Below, piece after piece: positions 31,493 to 40,226 of a stretch of 64,000 nt of DNA. The stretch's first letter is position 1; every line of letters begins with the position of its first letter. This DNA comes from Pedobacter sp. FW305-3-2-15-E-R2A2. GTDB taxonomy: Bacteria > Bacteroidota > Bacteroidia > Sphingobacteriales > Sphingobacteriaceae. The notes beneath the pieces were generated by a model that searched no databases, was not told the origin of the DNA, and worked only from the letters and a program-made list of their open reading frames with translations. The stretch is from assembly GCF_038446955.1 (NCBI RefSeq), contig NZ_CP151803.1, positions 6,448,001 to 6,512,000 of the forward strand, read 5' to 3'. Made by a program: the position numbers and the translations under genes.

Positions 31493-34400
31493 ATGTCTAT
31501 GCTTAAGCTAACTTTTAAACAACAAGTATTAACAGGTTTTACTGTTTCCTTATTGTTTGTCCTCGTATCTGCCATCACTTCTTACTTCGGTGTGGAGAAA
31601 CTGAATGAAGATACAAAATGGCAAAGCCATACTTACGAGGTCATTGACCTGATCAAGACGGTAGAAACTCAGGTTCTGAACTCAGAAAGCGCCTTACGTG
31701 GATTTATTTTGTCGCAGAAAAGTTTGTACCTAAAGCCCTACAATAGAAATGCCCCCCTGATACTCGAGACGGTCCAGAATTTAAAGAAACTGATCAGTGA
31801 CAATCCTGAACAAGAAGAAAGGGCCGATTCTTTGGATTCCTACGCGCATAAAAAAGTGGCAGAAATGCAGGAAGTGATCCGGATTTACGACAGTAAGGGA
31901 CAGGCAGGAGCTACAGACCGCGTACTAAACGGAGGTGGGCAACATTATAAGGACCAGATGCTGCTCATCAGCAAAAAAATGATTGAGACAGAATTTCGCC
32001 TGTTGGCAGAACGGAAAGCGAATACCGCAAGCAGCAGTCAGAGAAGTACCTGGATCATTTTACTCAGCTCTTTAATTATATTTTCTCTGATTCTCTTTCT
32101 CTTTACCTATATCAAAAGAACATTTGATCAGCAGAAATTAACAGAAGTTCATATCAGAGAATCAAATCTCCAGCTGGAAAAACTTTCTGTTGAAAATGAA
32201 CAGAAAAACTGGCTTTTATCAGGCGTAACAACCGTAAATGAGGCGATGCGTGGAGAACAGGAGATCGAGGAGCTTTCGGTCAATATCATTACGAGGGTCA
32301 GCAATTACATCAATGCCCCTATCGGTGCTTTCTTTCTGATCAACAGCGCAAAAAAGACTTTCAAATTTACCGGAGGATATGCCTATCAGCCTAAAAAAGG
32401 AGAAACAAGCCAGTACCCTATCGGAGAAGGGCTCATAGGTCAGGTTGCCTCAGAGAAACGGGTTAAACTACTCAACAATATCCCTTTGGATTACCTGAAA
32501 ATCAGTTCAGGTTTGGGAAATACCTCGCCAAAATGTATTTACCTTGTTCCTATTGTATTTGAAGATGAGACCCTGGCCGTGATTGAGCTCGGCCTTCAGG
32601 AGAACCCTGATGAGAAAACAATATTATTCCTGAACAGCATTAGCGAAAGTGTTGGTGTTGCAGTAAACAGTGCAATCGCAAGAGTAAAACTCAGAGCGTT
32701 GTTCGAACAAACCCAGCAACAGGCCGAAGAACTGGAGAGCCAACAGGAAGAACTGCGGACCACCAATGAGGAGCTGATGTACAAAACAGACCAGCTTCAG
32801 TCGTCGGAAGAAGAATTGAGGGTACAACAGGAAGAATTACGCCAGACCAATGCGGAGTTGGAGGAGAAAGCACAACAACTGGAAGAACGCAACATTTCGA
32901 TCAACCAGGCCAGAGAAGCGATTAGCTTAAAAGCTGAAGAACTGGAGATTTCCAGCAAATATAAATCGGAATTCCTGGCCAATATGAGTCATGAATTAAG
33001 AACACCATTGAATAGTATTCTGATCCTGGCAAGGATCTTAAAAGAAAACAGGCCTGAAAACCTGAATGAAGATCAAATTAAGTATGCCGGCGTTATTCAT
33101 AATGCAGGAAATGATTTACTCAGTCTCATCAACGACATTCTGGATTTATCAAAAATAGAATCCGGAAAGGTAGACCTAAGCATAGAAACGGTAAAACCAG
33201 ATGCCATTAAACATGGGATGGAATCCCTGTTTACCGAGCTTGCCAGAAGTAAGAAGATCCAGTTCAACACCATCATCGAAGATGACCTGCCGGACTATAT
33301 TTTTACCGATCAGGCCAGACTGGAACAGATTGTTAAAAACTTACTCTCCAATGCCTTCAAATTCACACCGGAATACGGTCAGATCACACTCAGCATCAGC
33401 AGACCATCCAGAGGAACCCGCTTTTTCTCTGACCGCTTAAGGAATACAACAGAAGAAATTATCGGCATCACGGTAAAAGATTCGGGCATCGGCATTCCCG
33501 AAGACAAGCAAAAACTGATCTTCGAGGCCTTCCAGCAAGCTGACGGATCTACGAGCAGGAAATTTGGCGGAACAGGACTTGGCCTTTCCATCAGTAAAGA
33601 ACTGGCGTACATTCTTGGCGGAGAAATCCAGGTGAACAGTAAACCTAATGAAGGAAGTACCTTTACTTTATTTGTACCAAGAAATAATTCCTTCCAGCTT
33701 CCCGAGCACCTGAACAATTCTCCTGCAGAAGAAGCAGTCATCATTCCGTTTGTTCCGGAAATGGCAGTCAGCCCGGCAAAACAAGCGGATGATCCTCAGA
33801 CTTTACTGATTATTGAAGACGATGTGGTTTTCGCAGATGTATTAAATGACTATGCACTGGAAAAAGGATTTCAGCCAATTCTCGCACATAGTGGCGATAC
33901 CGGCCTGGAAATGGCCTTTTCTCATTTACCGGACGCCATCGTCCTGGACATTATGTTGCCGGTAATGGACGGCTGGACCATTCTGAAAAAGTTAAAGGCT
34001 GATCCAAGAACCAAACACATCCCGGTACATATGATGTCGGCGGGAAATGAAAAAGCCAGCAAAGCTAAAAAAGAAGGCGCCATAGGCTTCCTGAAGAAAC
34101 CAGTTGAAAAAGAACAGCTGGATGAAGCTTTTAACCTCCTTAGTGCCGCTTACCTGAAATACAATTTCAAAAGCGTGTTAGTGATCGAAGATCAGGAGTT
34201 ACAAAGCAGGGAACTGACCCAACAGCTGACTGAAAAAGGGGTAGATGTCAAACAGGCATTCACAGGAAAAGAAGCATTGGACCTTCTGGACGATCAGGTC
34301 TTTGATTGTATTATTCTGGATTTGAAGCTTCCCGACATTTCCGGATTTGATTTGCTCGACCAGATCAAATCGCAGGCCCTGCATGCACATATTCCCGTGA

Positions 34401-34981
34401 TCATTAACACTGCGATGGAGCTGGACCAGGAAAAAATGGCCCATATCATGAAGTATACCGATGCCATGGTACTGAAATCAAACAAATCCAACGATCGCTT
34501 AATCGATGAGGTCAGCTTATTTATCAATAAACTTAAACAGGATGGCCCCTCTGCGCCTGCAAAACCAGGAGCAGTGAAAGGCAAAAGCGTTTCTACGATG
34601 GAGAAGGTCCTGAAAGACAAAACCATTTTAATCACTGATGATGACATGCGGAACATCTTCGCCCTTTCCAGTGCATTACAGCTTTATGACCTGAAGATCG
34701 TGATCGCCAACAACGGCAGAGAAGCCCTGGAAAGACTGGAAGATTCAGAGCAGATTGACCTGGTACTGATGGACATTATGATGCCTGAAATGGATGGTTA
34801 TGAAGCCATGAAAGCCATCAGAACGGAAAAACGTTTCGCCAAACTACCGATCATTGCATTAACGGCAAAAGCCATGAAAAATGATCGTGAAAAATGTATC
34901 GAAGCCGGAGCAAATGATTATATTTCTAAACCGGTTGATATGGATAAACTATTGTCAATGTTAAGGGTGTGGTTAAGTTAG
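31493..34981 (+). CDS. Hybrid sensor histidine kinase: CHASE3-GAF-HisKA-HATPase-REC-REC-REC
   Basis: 1162 residues from the ATG at 31493. Order: membrane helix (about 10-30), CHASE3 sensor (about 38-170, ETQVLNSESALRGFILS), second helix (about 187-208), GAF (about 250-400), a long Glu/Gln-rich coiled coil with NEEL-type repeats (about 402-485), HisKA with phospho-accepting H500 (SHELRTP), HATPase_c (NAFKFTP, GTGLGLSIS), then three receiver domains with aspartates D819, D943 and D1094. An inner-membrane sensor with a periplasmic CHASE3 and three phospho-acceptors is predicted. A CheR gene starts one base after its stop. Signal unknown. Confidence 0.95.
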   Translation: MSMLKLTFKQQVLTGFTVSLLFVLVSAITSYFGVEKLNEDTKWQSHTYEVIDLIKTVETQVLNSESALRGFILSQKSLYLKPYNRNAPLILETVQNLKKLISDNPEQEERADSLDSYAHKKVAEMQEVIRIYDSKGQAGATDRVLNGGGQHYKDQMLLISKKMIETEFRLLAERKANTASSSQRSTWIILLSSLIIFSLILFLFTYIKRTFDQQKLTEVHIRESNLQLEKLSVENEQKNWLLSGVTTVNEAMRGEQEIEELSVNIITRVSNYINAPIGAFFLINSAKKTFKFTGGYAYQPKKGETSQYPIGEGLIGQVASEKRVKLLNNIPLDYLKISSGLGNTSPKCIYLVPIVFEDETLAVIELGLQENPDEKTILFLNSISESVGVAVNSAIARVKLRALFEQTQQQAEELESQQEELRTTNEELMYKTDQLQSSEEELRVQQEELRQTNAELEEKAQQLEERNISINQAREAISLKAEELEISSKYKSEFLANMSHELRTPLNSILILARILKENRPENLNEDQIKYAGVIHNAGNDLLSLINDILDLSKIESGKVDLSIETVKPDAIKHGMESLFTELARSKKIQFNTIIEDDLPDYIFTDQARLEQIVKNLLSNAFKFTPEYGQITLSISRPSRGTRFFSDRLRNTTEEIIGITVKDSGIGIPEDKQKLIFEAFQQADGSTSRKFGGTGLGLSISKELAYILGGEIQVNSKPNEGSTFTLFVPRNNSFQLPEHLNNSPAEEAVIIPFVPEMAVSPAKQADDPQTLLIIEDDVVFADVLNDYALEKGFQPILAHSGDTGLEMAFSHLPDAIVLDIMLPVMDGWTILKKLKADPRTKHIPVHMMSAGNEKASKAKKEGAIGFLKKPVEKEQLDEAFNLLSAAYLKYNFKSVLVIEDQELQSRELTQQLTEKGVDVKQAFTGKEALDLLDDQVFDCIILDLKLPDISGFDLLDQIKSQALHAHIPVIINTAMELDQEKMAHIMKYTDAMVLKSNKSNDRLIDEVSLFINKLKQDGPSAPAKPGAVKGKSVSTMEKVLKDKTILITDDDMRNIFALSSALQLYDLKIVIANNGREALERLEDSEQIDLVLMDIMMPEMDGYEAMKAIRTEKRFAKLPIIALTAKAMKNDREKCIEAGANDYISKPVDMDKLLSMLRVWLS

Positions 34982-34982
34982 T

Positions 34983-35807
34983 ATGCATAAGGAGGAGGAT
35001 TACATCAGCTATGATCAATTATCAGAACTAATTGATTTTATAAAAAACATTCATGGCTTTGATTTTAGTGACTACTCTGCAGCCTCTCTGAAAAGAAGGG
35101 TGACGAGGATCATGCAACTGCAAAAACTAAGCTTATTTGACTTACGTACCTTATTGACAAACGACCATGATTATTTCGAATCCTTTTTGATCGAGATCAC
35201 CGTTAACGTGACAGAAATGTTCCGGGACCCTGCGTTTTACAGGTCGGTGAAGGAAAACATCATTCCCTACCTCCGCTCCTATCAAAGGATTAAAGTTTGG
35301 AATGCAGGTTGCTCTACGGGAGAAGAATTGTACTCGTATGCGATCATGTTTGCCGAAGAAGAGTTGTATGACCGGAGTTTCTTTTACGGAACCGATATCA
35401 ATAATGATGTACTGGATTTCGCCAAAGATGGGATCTATGATTTACAAAAGATGAAGCAGTATTCTGAAAATTATCAAAAGACAGGAACCATGCATACGCT
35501 TTCTGATTTCTATACCGCACGCTATGAAGCAGCATCAATCAACCATTCCCTTAAAAAAAATCTGTTGTTCTCGGCACATAACCTGGCTTCGGATGGCGTA
35601 TTTAACGAATTTCAAGTCATCTCCTGCCGCAATGTATTGATCTATTTCAATACAGATCTGCAAAAGAAGGTGATTGAGTTATTCTATAATAGTTTAGCTA
35701 ATTTTGGGTTCCTGTGTTTAGGGGCCAAAGAAACTTTAAGAAGTACAGAAACCGGTCGTTTTAAAATTATTGACAAGAAAAATAACATTTACCAAAAAAT
35801 AGCCTAG
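34983..35807 (+). CDS. CheR-family protein-glutamate methyltransferase
   Basis: 274 residues with the complete CheR layout: an N-terminal helical domain (about 8-75, FSDYSAASLKRRVTRIMQ) and a SAM-binding domain (VWNAGCSTGEELYSYAIMF near residue 105, and ISCRNVLIYF near 215). It would methylate glutamates, classically in chemoreceptors. No chemoreceptor, CheB, CheA or CheW gene is in the window. It starts one base after the hybrid kinase stop, so the two are almost certainly coexpressed, and the kinase coiled coil is a possible substrate (inference). Confidence 0.92.
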   Translation: MHKEEDYISYDQLSELIDFIKNIHGFDFSDYSAASLKRRVTRIMQLQKLSLFDLRTLLTNDHDYFESFLIEITVNVTEMFRDPAFYRSVKENIIPYLRSYQRIKVWNAGCSTGEELYSYAIMFAEEELYDRSFFYGTDINNDVLDFAKDGIYDLQKMKQYSENYQKTGTMHTLSDFYTARYEAASINHSLKKNLLFSAHNLASDGVFNEFQVISCRNVLIYFNTDLQKKVIELFYNSLANFGFLCLGAKETLRSTETGRFKIIDKKNNIYQKIA

Positions 35808-35854
35808 GGGCCATTCAAAACCATCCCCGAAACACTACCTCATACCTGAGACCT

Positions 35855-37456
35855 ATGGAAAAGATTAATATCTTAATTGTTGATGACAGACCTGAAAATA
35901 TCATTGCCCTTGAGGCATTGCTTCAGCGTGATGACATCAATATTATTACCACCACTAATCCCAATGAAGCGTTAAGAATATCCTGGGAAATGGATATCGC
36001 CATCGCTCTGGTGGATGTTCAAATGCCGGAGATGGATGGGTTTGAGCTGGTAGAAATTTTAAAAAGTAACCCCAGAACCAAAGGGATCCTCATCATATTT
36101 GTGACCGCTATTTCCAAAGAAACAAAATATGCCGTAAAGGGGTTAAATACCGGGGCAGTAGATTACCTGTACAAGCCACTTGACCCATATGTCACCTCTG
36201 CTAAAGTAGATTCTTTTATCCAGCTGGTGAGAAATGAAAGAGAGATCAAAAAGAAAAACCATGAACTGGAAGCATACCAGAAAGAGCTGATCAAGGCGAA
36301 GGAACAGGCGGAACAGGGGAAAAGGATTAAGGAGAATTTCCTGGCCAATATGAGCCATGAAATCCGTACCCCGATCAATGGCATTATCGGCCTGGCCAAC
36401 CTCCTGGGAAGAACGAATTTAACACCGGAACAGAAAGAGATGATCAACCTTTTAGAGATCTCCTCAGACTCTCTGCTCGGGGTCATCAACGACATTCTGG
36501 ACCTTTCAAAGATTGAATCCGGGAAGTTTAAAATTAACCGCTCAGAGACTGATATTGTAAAAATCTGTAATTCGGTAGTGAACCTGCTGCGCATCCGTGC
36601 CATAGAAAAGGAGCTTGACCTGATCACGGAGTTTGATGCGGAATTGCCAAAGCTGGTCCTGGCAGATTCCCTTCGCCTGAACCAAATTCTGATGAACCTG
36701 ATTGGAAATGCCATTAAGTTTACCATTCAGGGGAGTGTCACTTTGAAAACGGAAATTCTCGATAGAAAAGGAAACAACCTGCAGATCAAATTTTCAGTGA
36801 TAGATACCGGCATCGGCATTGCCAAAAACAATATTGATAAGATCTTTGAAACCTTTGAACAGGCGGATGAACAAACAACCGTAAAGTTTGGGGGCACGGG
36901 GTTAGGCCTGTCTATCGTTAGAAACCTCGCAAAGTTAAAAGGTGGGGTTCTGGAAGTGATCAGTGAAGAAGGTGTAGGCAGCACCTTCTGTTTCACCAAT
37001 TGGTATGAAGTGTTAAAAGATACAGTAGTCGTTAAAAAAATGAACAAACCTCATTTAGGCCCTTTTAAAGGATTAAGGGTTCTTGTTGCAGAAGACAATC
37101 CCATCAACAAATTTCTGATTGTAAAAATACTAAAGGACTGGGAAGTGAACCCGGATGTGGTAGAAAATGGTAAGGATGCGCTGGATAAACTCAGAGATGC
37201 AGACTATGACCTCATCCTGATGGACACTTTTATGCCCGTTATGAACGGACTTGATGCCATTAAACTCATCCGTGAAGGATTTATTAAAGGCAAGGAAAGC
37301 ATTCCGATCATCACCTTCTCTGCGGCTGTTTTAGAAACAGATAAGCAGACGGCCATCGATGCCGGTGCAAATGATGTGGTCAGTAAACCTTTCGAATTAG
37401 AGGTCCTTCACGAGAAAATAACAAAGTATTCCGGGATAGAAGATACTACTTATTAA
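35855..37456 (+). CDS. Hybrid histidine kinase: REC-HisKA-HATPase-REC, soluble
   Basis: 533 residues, no membrane segment. N-terminal receiver (about 1-120, phospho-Asp D54 in LVDVQMPEMDG), short coiled coil, HisKA with H168 (SHEIRTP), HATPase_c (NAIKFT, GTGLGLSIV) and a C-terminal receiver (about 400-525, D457 in LMDTFMPVMNG). It probably takes phosphate from the membrane kinase through its first receiver. It has no DNA-binding output domain. Last gene of the operon; its 3' end overlaps the convergent pth gene by 11 nt. Confidence 0.94.
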   Translation: MEKINILIVDDRPENIIALEALLQRDDINIITTTNPNEALRISWEMDIAIALVDVQMPEMDGFELVEILKSNPRTKGILIIFVTAISKETKYAVKGLNTGAVDYLYKPLDPYVTSAKVDSFIQLVRNEREIKKKNHELEAYQKELIKAKEQAEQGKRIKENFLANMSHEIRTPINGIIGLANLLGRTNLTPEQKEMINLLEISSDSLLGVINDILDLSKIESGKFKINRSETDIVKICNSVVNLLRIRAIEKELDLITEFDAELPKLVLADSLRLNQILMNLIGNAIKFTIQGSVTLKTEILDRKGNNLQIKFSVIDTGIGIAKNNIDKIFETFEQADEQTTVKFGGTGLGLSIVRNLAKLKGGVLEVISEEGVGSTFCFTNWYEVLKDTVVVKKMNKPHLGPFKGLRVLVAEDNPINKFLIVKILKDWEVNPDVVENGKDALDKLRDADYDLILMDTFMPVMNGLDAIKLIREGFIKGKESIPIITFSAAVLETDKQTAIDAGANDVVSKPFELEVLHEKITKYSGIEDTTY

Positions 37457-38006
37457 AAGCAGTCATGGTAAGCGCCGGACCTATGGTCACAAAACTTTTG
37501 ATCAGGTCCACGCTTTTATCAATCAATGCCGGAAGCTCCGGGAGTTCATCTTTGTCGAAAGGGCCCAGCACATAATCCGCTTGTCTGCCTTTGGCAAAGT
37601 TATCACTGATTCCGAAACGCAAACGTGGATAACCTTGTCCGCCACAAAGACCTTCAATACTTTTCAGCCCGTTATGTCCTGCACTGCTGCCCTGCATTTT
37701 TAGCCTCAGTTTACCCAATGGCAAAGCCAGGTCATCTACGATCACCAATACGTTCTCCAATGGGATTCTCAGCTCCTGCATATAATAGTTGACTGATTTA
37801 CCGCTCAGATTCATATAGGTGGTTGGCTTGATCACATGTAGTTTTTTCCCTTTAAAAGACACCTCCGCATAATAAGCCAGGCGGACGTTCGAAAATGATC
37901 CTCCCAGGTCTTTCACCAACTCATCAGCGATATTAAAACCGATATTGTGTCGCGTATCCATATATTCAGGACCGATATTCCCTAAACCAACGATTAAGTA
38001 TTTCAT
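37446..38006 (-). CDS. pth: Peptidyl-tRNA hydrolase
   Basis: 186 residues from ATG 38004-38006 (MKYLIVGLGNIGPEYMDTRHNIGF), which places the catalytic His (H20) correctly. It contains KPTTYMNLSGKSV and VDDLALPLGKLRLK, and recycles tRNA from aborted peptidyl-tRNA. It has its own -7 box (TATATTTG) 6 nt before the ATG and lies beyond the rplY terminator, so it is probably transcribed alone. Its last 11 nt overlap the opposite-strand kinase gene. Confidence 0.97.
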   Translation of the reverse strand: MKYLIVGLGNIGPEYMDTRHNIGFNIADELVKDLGGSFSNVRLAYYAEVSFKGKKLHVIKPTTYMNLSGKSVNYYMQELRIPLENVLVIVDDLALPLGKLRLKMQGSSAGHNGLKSIEGLCGGQGYPRLRFGISDNFAKGRQADYVLGPFDKDELPELPALIDKSVDLIKSFVTIGPALTMTAFNK

Positions 38007-38012
38007 GTGCTG

Positions 38013-38039
38013 CAAATATAATAGTTTAGATGAGAACAA
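38013..38039 (-). promoter_or_regulatory. Putative pth promoter
   Basis: Minus strand TATATTTG (38013-38020); the nearest TTG (38037-38039) is only 16 nt away, shorter than the usual 19. The box ends 6 nt before the ATG. Confidence 0.45.
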
Positions 38040-38063
38040 GCATTTACCATAAATCTATTCCAC

Positions 38064-38098
38064 AAAAAAAGCAGCACCGTTGCCGATGCTGCTTTTTT
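38064..38098 (-). terminator. Intrinsic terminator after rplY
   Basis: GCAGCA (38071-38076) and TGCTGC (38087-38092) with A7 on one side and T6 on the other. On the minus strand it follows the rplY stop and ends in a U-run. Confidence 0.85.
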
Positions 38099-38115
38099 GA
38101 ATGAGCTGAAAGAAA

Positions 38116-38694
38116 TTATTTCTTGTTAGCTTCGTTTTCTGCTTGTTTTAAAGCTCTTGACATTCCTACAGATACGATCGTATCTTCTGGAGTGTTTGTG
38201 ATCACGTAGTCAGCTTTTGCAAGGTCACGTACGCGGAACAAGTTTCCAACTTCTAATTTAGCAATGCTCACTTCAACTGTTTGAGGCATATCTTTAGGGA
38301 ATGCTTTAACACGAAGTTTACGTAATTTCTGTACTAATTTACCACCCATTTTAACACCTGGAGAAGTACCGGTTAATTTAACAGGGATTTCCATTAAGAT
38401 CTCTTTGTCATCAAATAACTGAAGAAAATCTACGTGTAATAATAGGTCTGTAAGCGGGTGAAATTGTAATTCTTTAATGATAGCTTTAGTTTTAGTACCA
38501 TTAATGTCAATTTCAACAAAGTTTGCTTCAGGAGTATAAATAGCATCCTTTAATTCAGTTGTAATTACAGCAAAATGTTTTTGCTCTTTACCACCATACA
38601 ATACTGCAGGAACTTTACCTTCATAGCGAAGCTCTTTAGCATCGCGTTTCCCTACGTTCTCTCTTGGAGAACCGCTAATTGCGATTGTTTTCAT
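38116..38694 (-). CDS. rplY: 50S ribosomal protein L25/general stress protein Ctc
   Basis: 192 residues, the long two-domain form: an N-terminal 5S rRNA-binding L25 domain (about 1-92, KRDAKELRYEGKVPAVLYGG) and the C-terminal TL5/CTC beta domain (about 100-180, VKLTGTSPGVKMGGKLVQKLR). It lies 32 nt after prs; the prs-ctc-pth order is widespread in bacteria. Confidence 0.96.
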   Translation of the reverse strand: MKTIAISGSPRENVGKRDAKELRYEGKVPAVLYGGKEQKHFAVITTELKDAIYTPEANFVEIDINGTKTKAIIKELQFHPLTDLLLHVDFLQLFDDKEILMEIPVKLTGTSPGVKMGGKLVQKLRKLRVKAFPKDMPQTVEVSIAKLEVGNLFRVRDLAKADYVITNTPEDTIVSVGMSRALKQAENEANKK

Positions 38695-38726
38695 TTTTTA
38701 TTGATTATATATGTTGTATTAAAATA

Positions 38727-39668
38727 TTAAACTTTAAAAAGGTCACTGATAGAACCGTGTTCATTTACATTGGCAATTGCTTTTGCAAATAATTCAGCGG
38801 TACTCAATACCCTTATTTTATCACTCTGACGTTTCAGCGGGATGGTATCTGTAACGATCAGTTCTGCCAACATGGAGTTCTCAATCGTTTCATAAGCGTT
38901 CCCCGACAGCACCGCGTGTGTACAAACTGCTCTCACACTTTTCGCTCCTTTTTCCATGATCAGCGCTGCTGCTTTAGACAAAGTTCCTGCGGTGTCGCAA
39001 ATGTCGTCAATTAAAACGATATCCTGACCAACTACATCTCCAATGATAGACATCGATTCGATTTCATTGGCACGTTTACGTCTCTTATCACAAATCACCA
39101 CCTCTGCATTGAAGAACTTTGCAAACGTACGTGCCCTGTAAGAACCGCCCATATCCGGAGAAGCAATGGTTAAATTCTCCAGGCCTAAGCTTTTGATATA
39201 AGGAACGAAGATCACTGAACCATCTAAGTGGTCTACAGGGATATCGAAGAAACCTTGTATCTGAGCAGCGTGAAGGTCCATTGTCATGATCCTGTGGATA
39301 CCTGCAGACTTTAATAAGTTCGCTACCAATTTTGCTCCGATAGCCACACGTGGTTTATCTTTCCTGTCTTGTCTGGCCAGACCATAATAAGGAACAACAG
39401 CAGTAATGTAATGAGCAGATGCACGTTTTGCGGCATCAATCATTAACAAAAGCTCCATTAAGTTGTCGTTAGGCTGGTAAGTAGAATTGATTAGGAAGAC
39501 ATCACAACCGCGTACTGTTTCATCGTAAGAAGGTTGAAATTCACCGTCACTAAACCGGTTTAAAGTGACGTTGCCTAGAGGCTTGCCGTAGCTTTCGGCA
39601 ATTTTGATTGCTAATTCTTTTGTACCGGTTCCGGCAAAAAGCTTAACTGGGTTAAACTGCAATGGCAT
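38727..39668 (-). CDS. prs: Ribose-phosphate pyrophosphokinase
   Basis: 313 residues from the ATG at 39666-39668 (MPLQFNPVKLFAGTGTKELA). An upstream in-frame start would run towards the tRNA gene and is rejected. It makes PRPP from ribose-5-phosphate and ATP. Signatures: RFSDGEFQPSYDETVRG, YYGLARQDRKDKPR, DMDLHAAQIQGFF-like TMDLHAAQIQGFF and the PRPP loop LIDDICDTAGTL. It supplies purine, pyrimidine, His, Trp and NAD synthesis. Confidence 0.97.
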   Translation of the reverse strand: MPLQFNPVKLFAGTGTKELAIKIAESYGKPLGNVTLNRFSDGEFQPSYDETVRGCDVFLINSTYQPNDNLMELLLMIDAAKRASAHYITAVVPYYGLARQDRKDKPRVAIGAKLVANLLKSAGIHRIMTMDLHAAQIQGFFDIPVDHLDGSVIFVPYIKSLGLENLTIASPDMGGSYRARTFAKFFNAEVVICDKRRKRANEIESMSIIGDVVGQDIVLIDDICDTAGTLSKAAALIMEKGAKSVRAVCTHAVLSGNAYETIENSMLAELIVTDTIPLKRQSDKIRVLSTAELFAKAIANVNEHGSISDLFKV

Positions 39669-39739
39669 GATTGAAGGTGTATCAATGCTGGTTAAAAAAA
39701 ATCGGATTGTGAGTAAAACCACAATCCGAATATGTTTTG

Positions 39740-39810
39740 TTGCCCGACCAGGATTCGAACCTAGACAAACGGTACCAAAAACCGTTGTACTACCTTTATA
39801 CTATCGGGCA
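39740..39810 (-). tRNA. tRNA-Gln (anticodon TTG)
   Basis: 71-nt cloverleaf on the minus strand. Acceptor TGCCCGA pairs with TCGGGCA; D arm GTATAAAGGTAGTAC; anticodon stem ACGGT/ACCGT with 7-nt loop TTTTGGT, so the anticodon is TTG; T arm contains GGTTCGAATCC. The discriminator is A and the CCA end is not encoded. U1-A72 at the acceptor end fits glutamine tRNAs. It lies 71 nt upstream of prs in the same direction and may share a primary transcript. Confidence 0.95.
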
Positions 39811-39855
39811 ATCTTTCCTTTTTAAAGCGTGATAGGCTTGCTTTGTAAGGGAATG

Positions 39856-39885
39856 CAAATGTACGCACATTTTTGATTTTTGCAA
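39856..39885 (-). promoter_or_regulatory. Promoter of tRNA-Gln (and possibly prs-rplY)
   Basis: On the minus strand: TTG (39883-39885), 19-nt spacer, TACATTTG (39856-39863), a full consensus match about 45 nt before the mature tRNA 5' end. Confidence 0.8.
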
Positions 39886-39907
39886 GGGCTCGCACAAAAA
39901 AAATTAA

Positions 39908-39948
39908 AATAATTTAAGCCCTCCGCTTTGCAGGGCAAATAAATTATT
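39908..39948 (-). other. Two-tier hairpin upstream of the tRNA-Gln promoter
   Basis: Outer arms AATAATTT (39908-39915) and AAATTATT (39941-39948) and inner arms GCCCT/AGGGC (39918-39922, 39932-39936). On the minus strand the GCCCT hairpin is followed by an AU-rich stretch and T8, so it could be a second termination site for a transcript coming from higher coordinates. Confidence 0.5.
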
Positions 39949-39991
39949 TAAAATCAGGAAGTTGTAGATGATCTTTTTTTTAAACTTTTTT

Positions 39992-40026
39992 AAAAAAAAA
40001 TTGAAGAAGAGAATTCATGTCTTCAA
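39992..40026 (-). terminator. Terminator-like hairpin on the minus strand in a gene-free region
   Basis: TTGAAGA and TCTTCAA (40001-40007, 40020-40026) with a 12-nt loop, followed on the minus strand by nine T residues (39992-40000). No annotated gene feeds it. A competing hairpin, GTCTT-TTTG-AAGAC (40019-40032), shares bases with it, so the two are mutually exclusive. Confidence 0.6.
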
Positions 40027-40226
40027 AAAGACCGCGTTCTCCAGGTAAGTTTTCTAAAAATAATCGGCCCTGCTTATGGTAACATATAAGTGATACTGTA
40101 ATAAGGCGCCCCTAATCCTTCGTTAAATTTGTTAAACTCCCCATTACTTTGTGCGTTTATCAATCTTATTCTTTATTTTCGGCTGCATTTTATTCGCTCG
40201 ACTTTAATAACTATTCAATACAAAAA
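40027..40226. other. Remaining gene-free region upstream of the DUF2723 gene
   Basis: Two hundred bases with no ORF of note. On the plus strand TAAATTTG at 40124-40131 may be the -7 box of the DUF2723 gene, with a leader of about 90 nt. On the minus strand it may encode a small RNA ending at the terminator at 39992-40026; no known RNA family was recognised. Confidence 0.35.

Noticed and set aside
32596..33744. Several minus-strand ORFs inside the hybrid kinase gene
   Set aside because: They are Ser/Leu-rich antisense shadows of the Glu/Gln-rich coiled coil and kinase domains.
39669..39722. N-terminal extension of prs toward tRNA-Gln
   Set aside because: The family sequence begins at the ATG at 39668; the extension has no similarity and would approach the tRNA.
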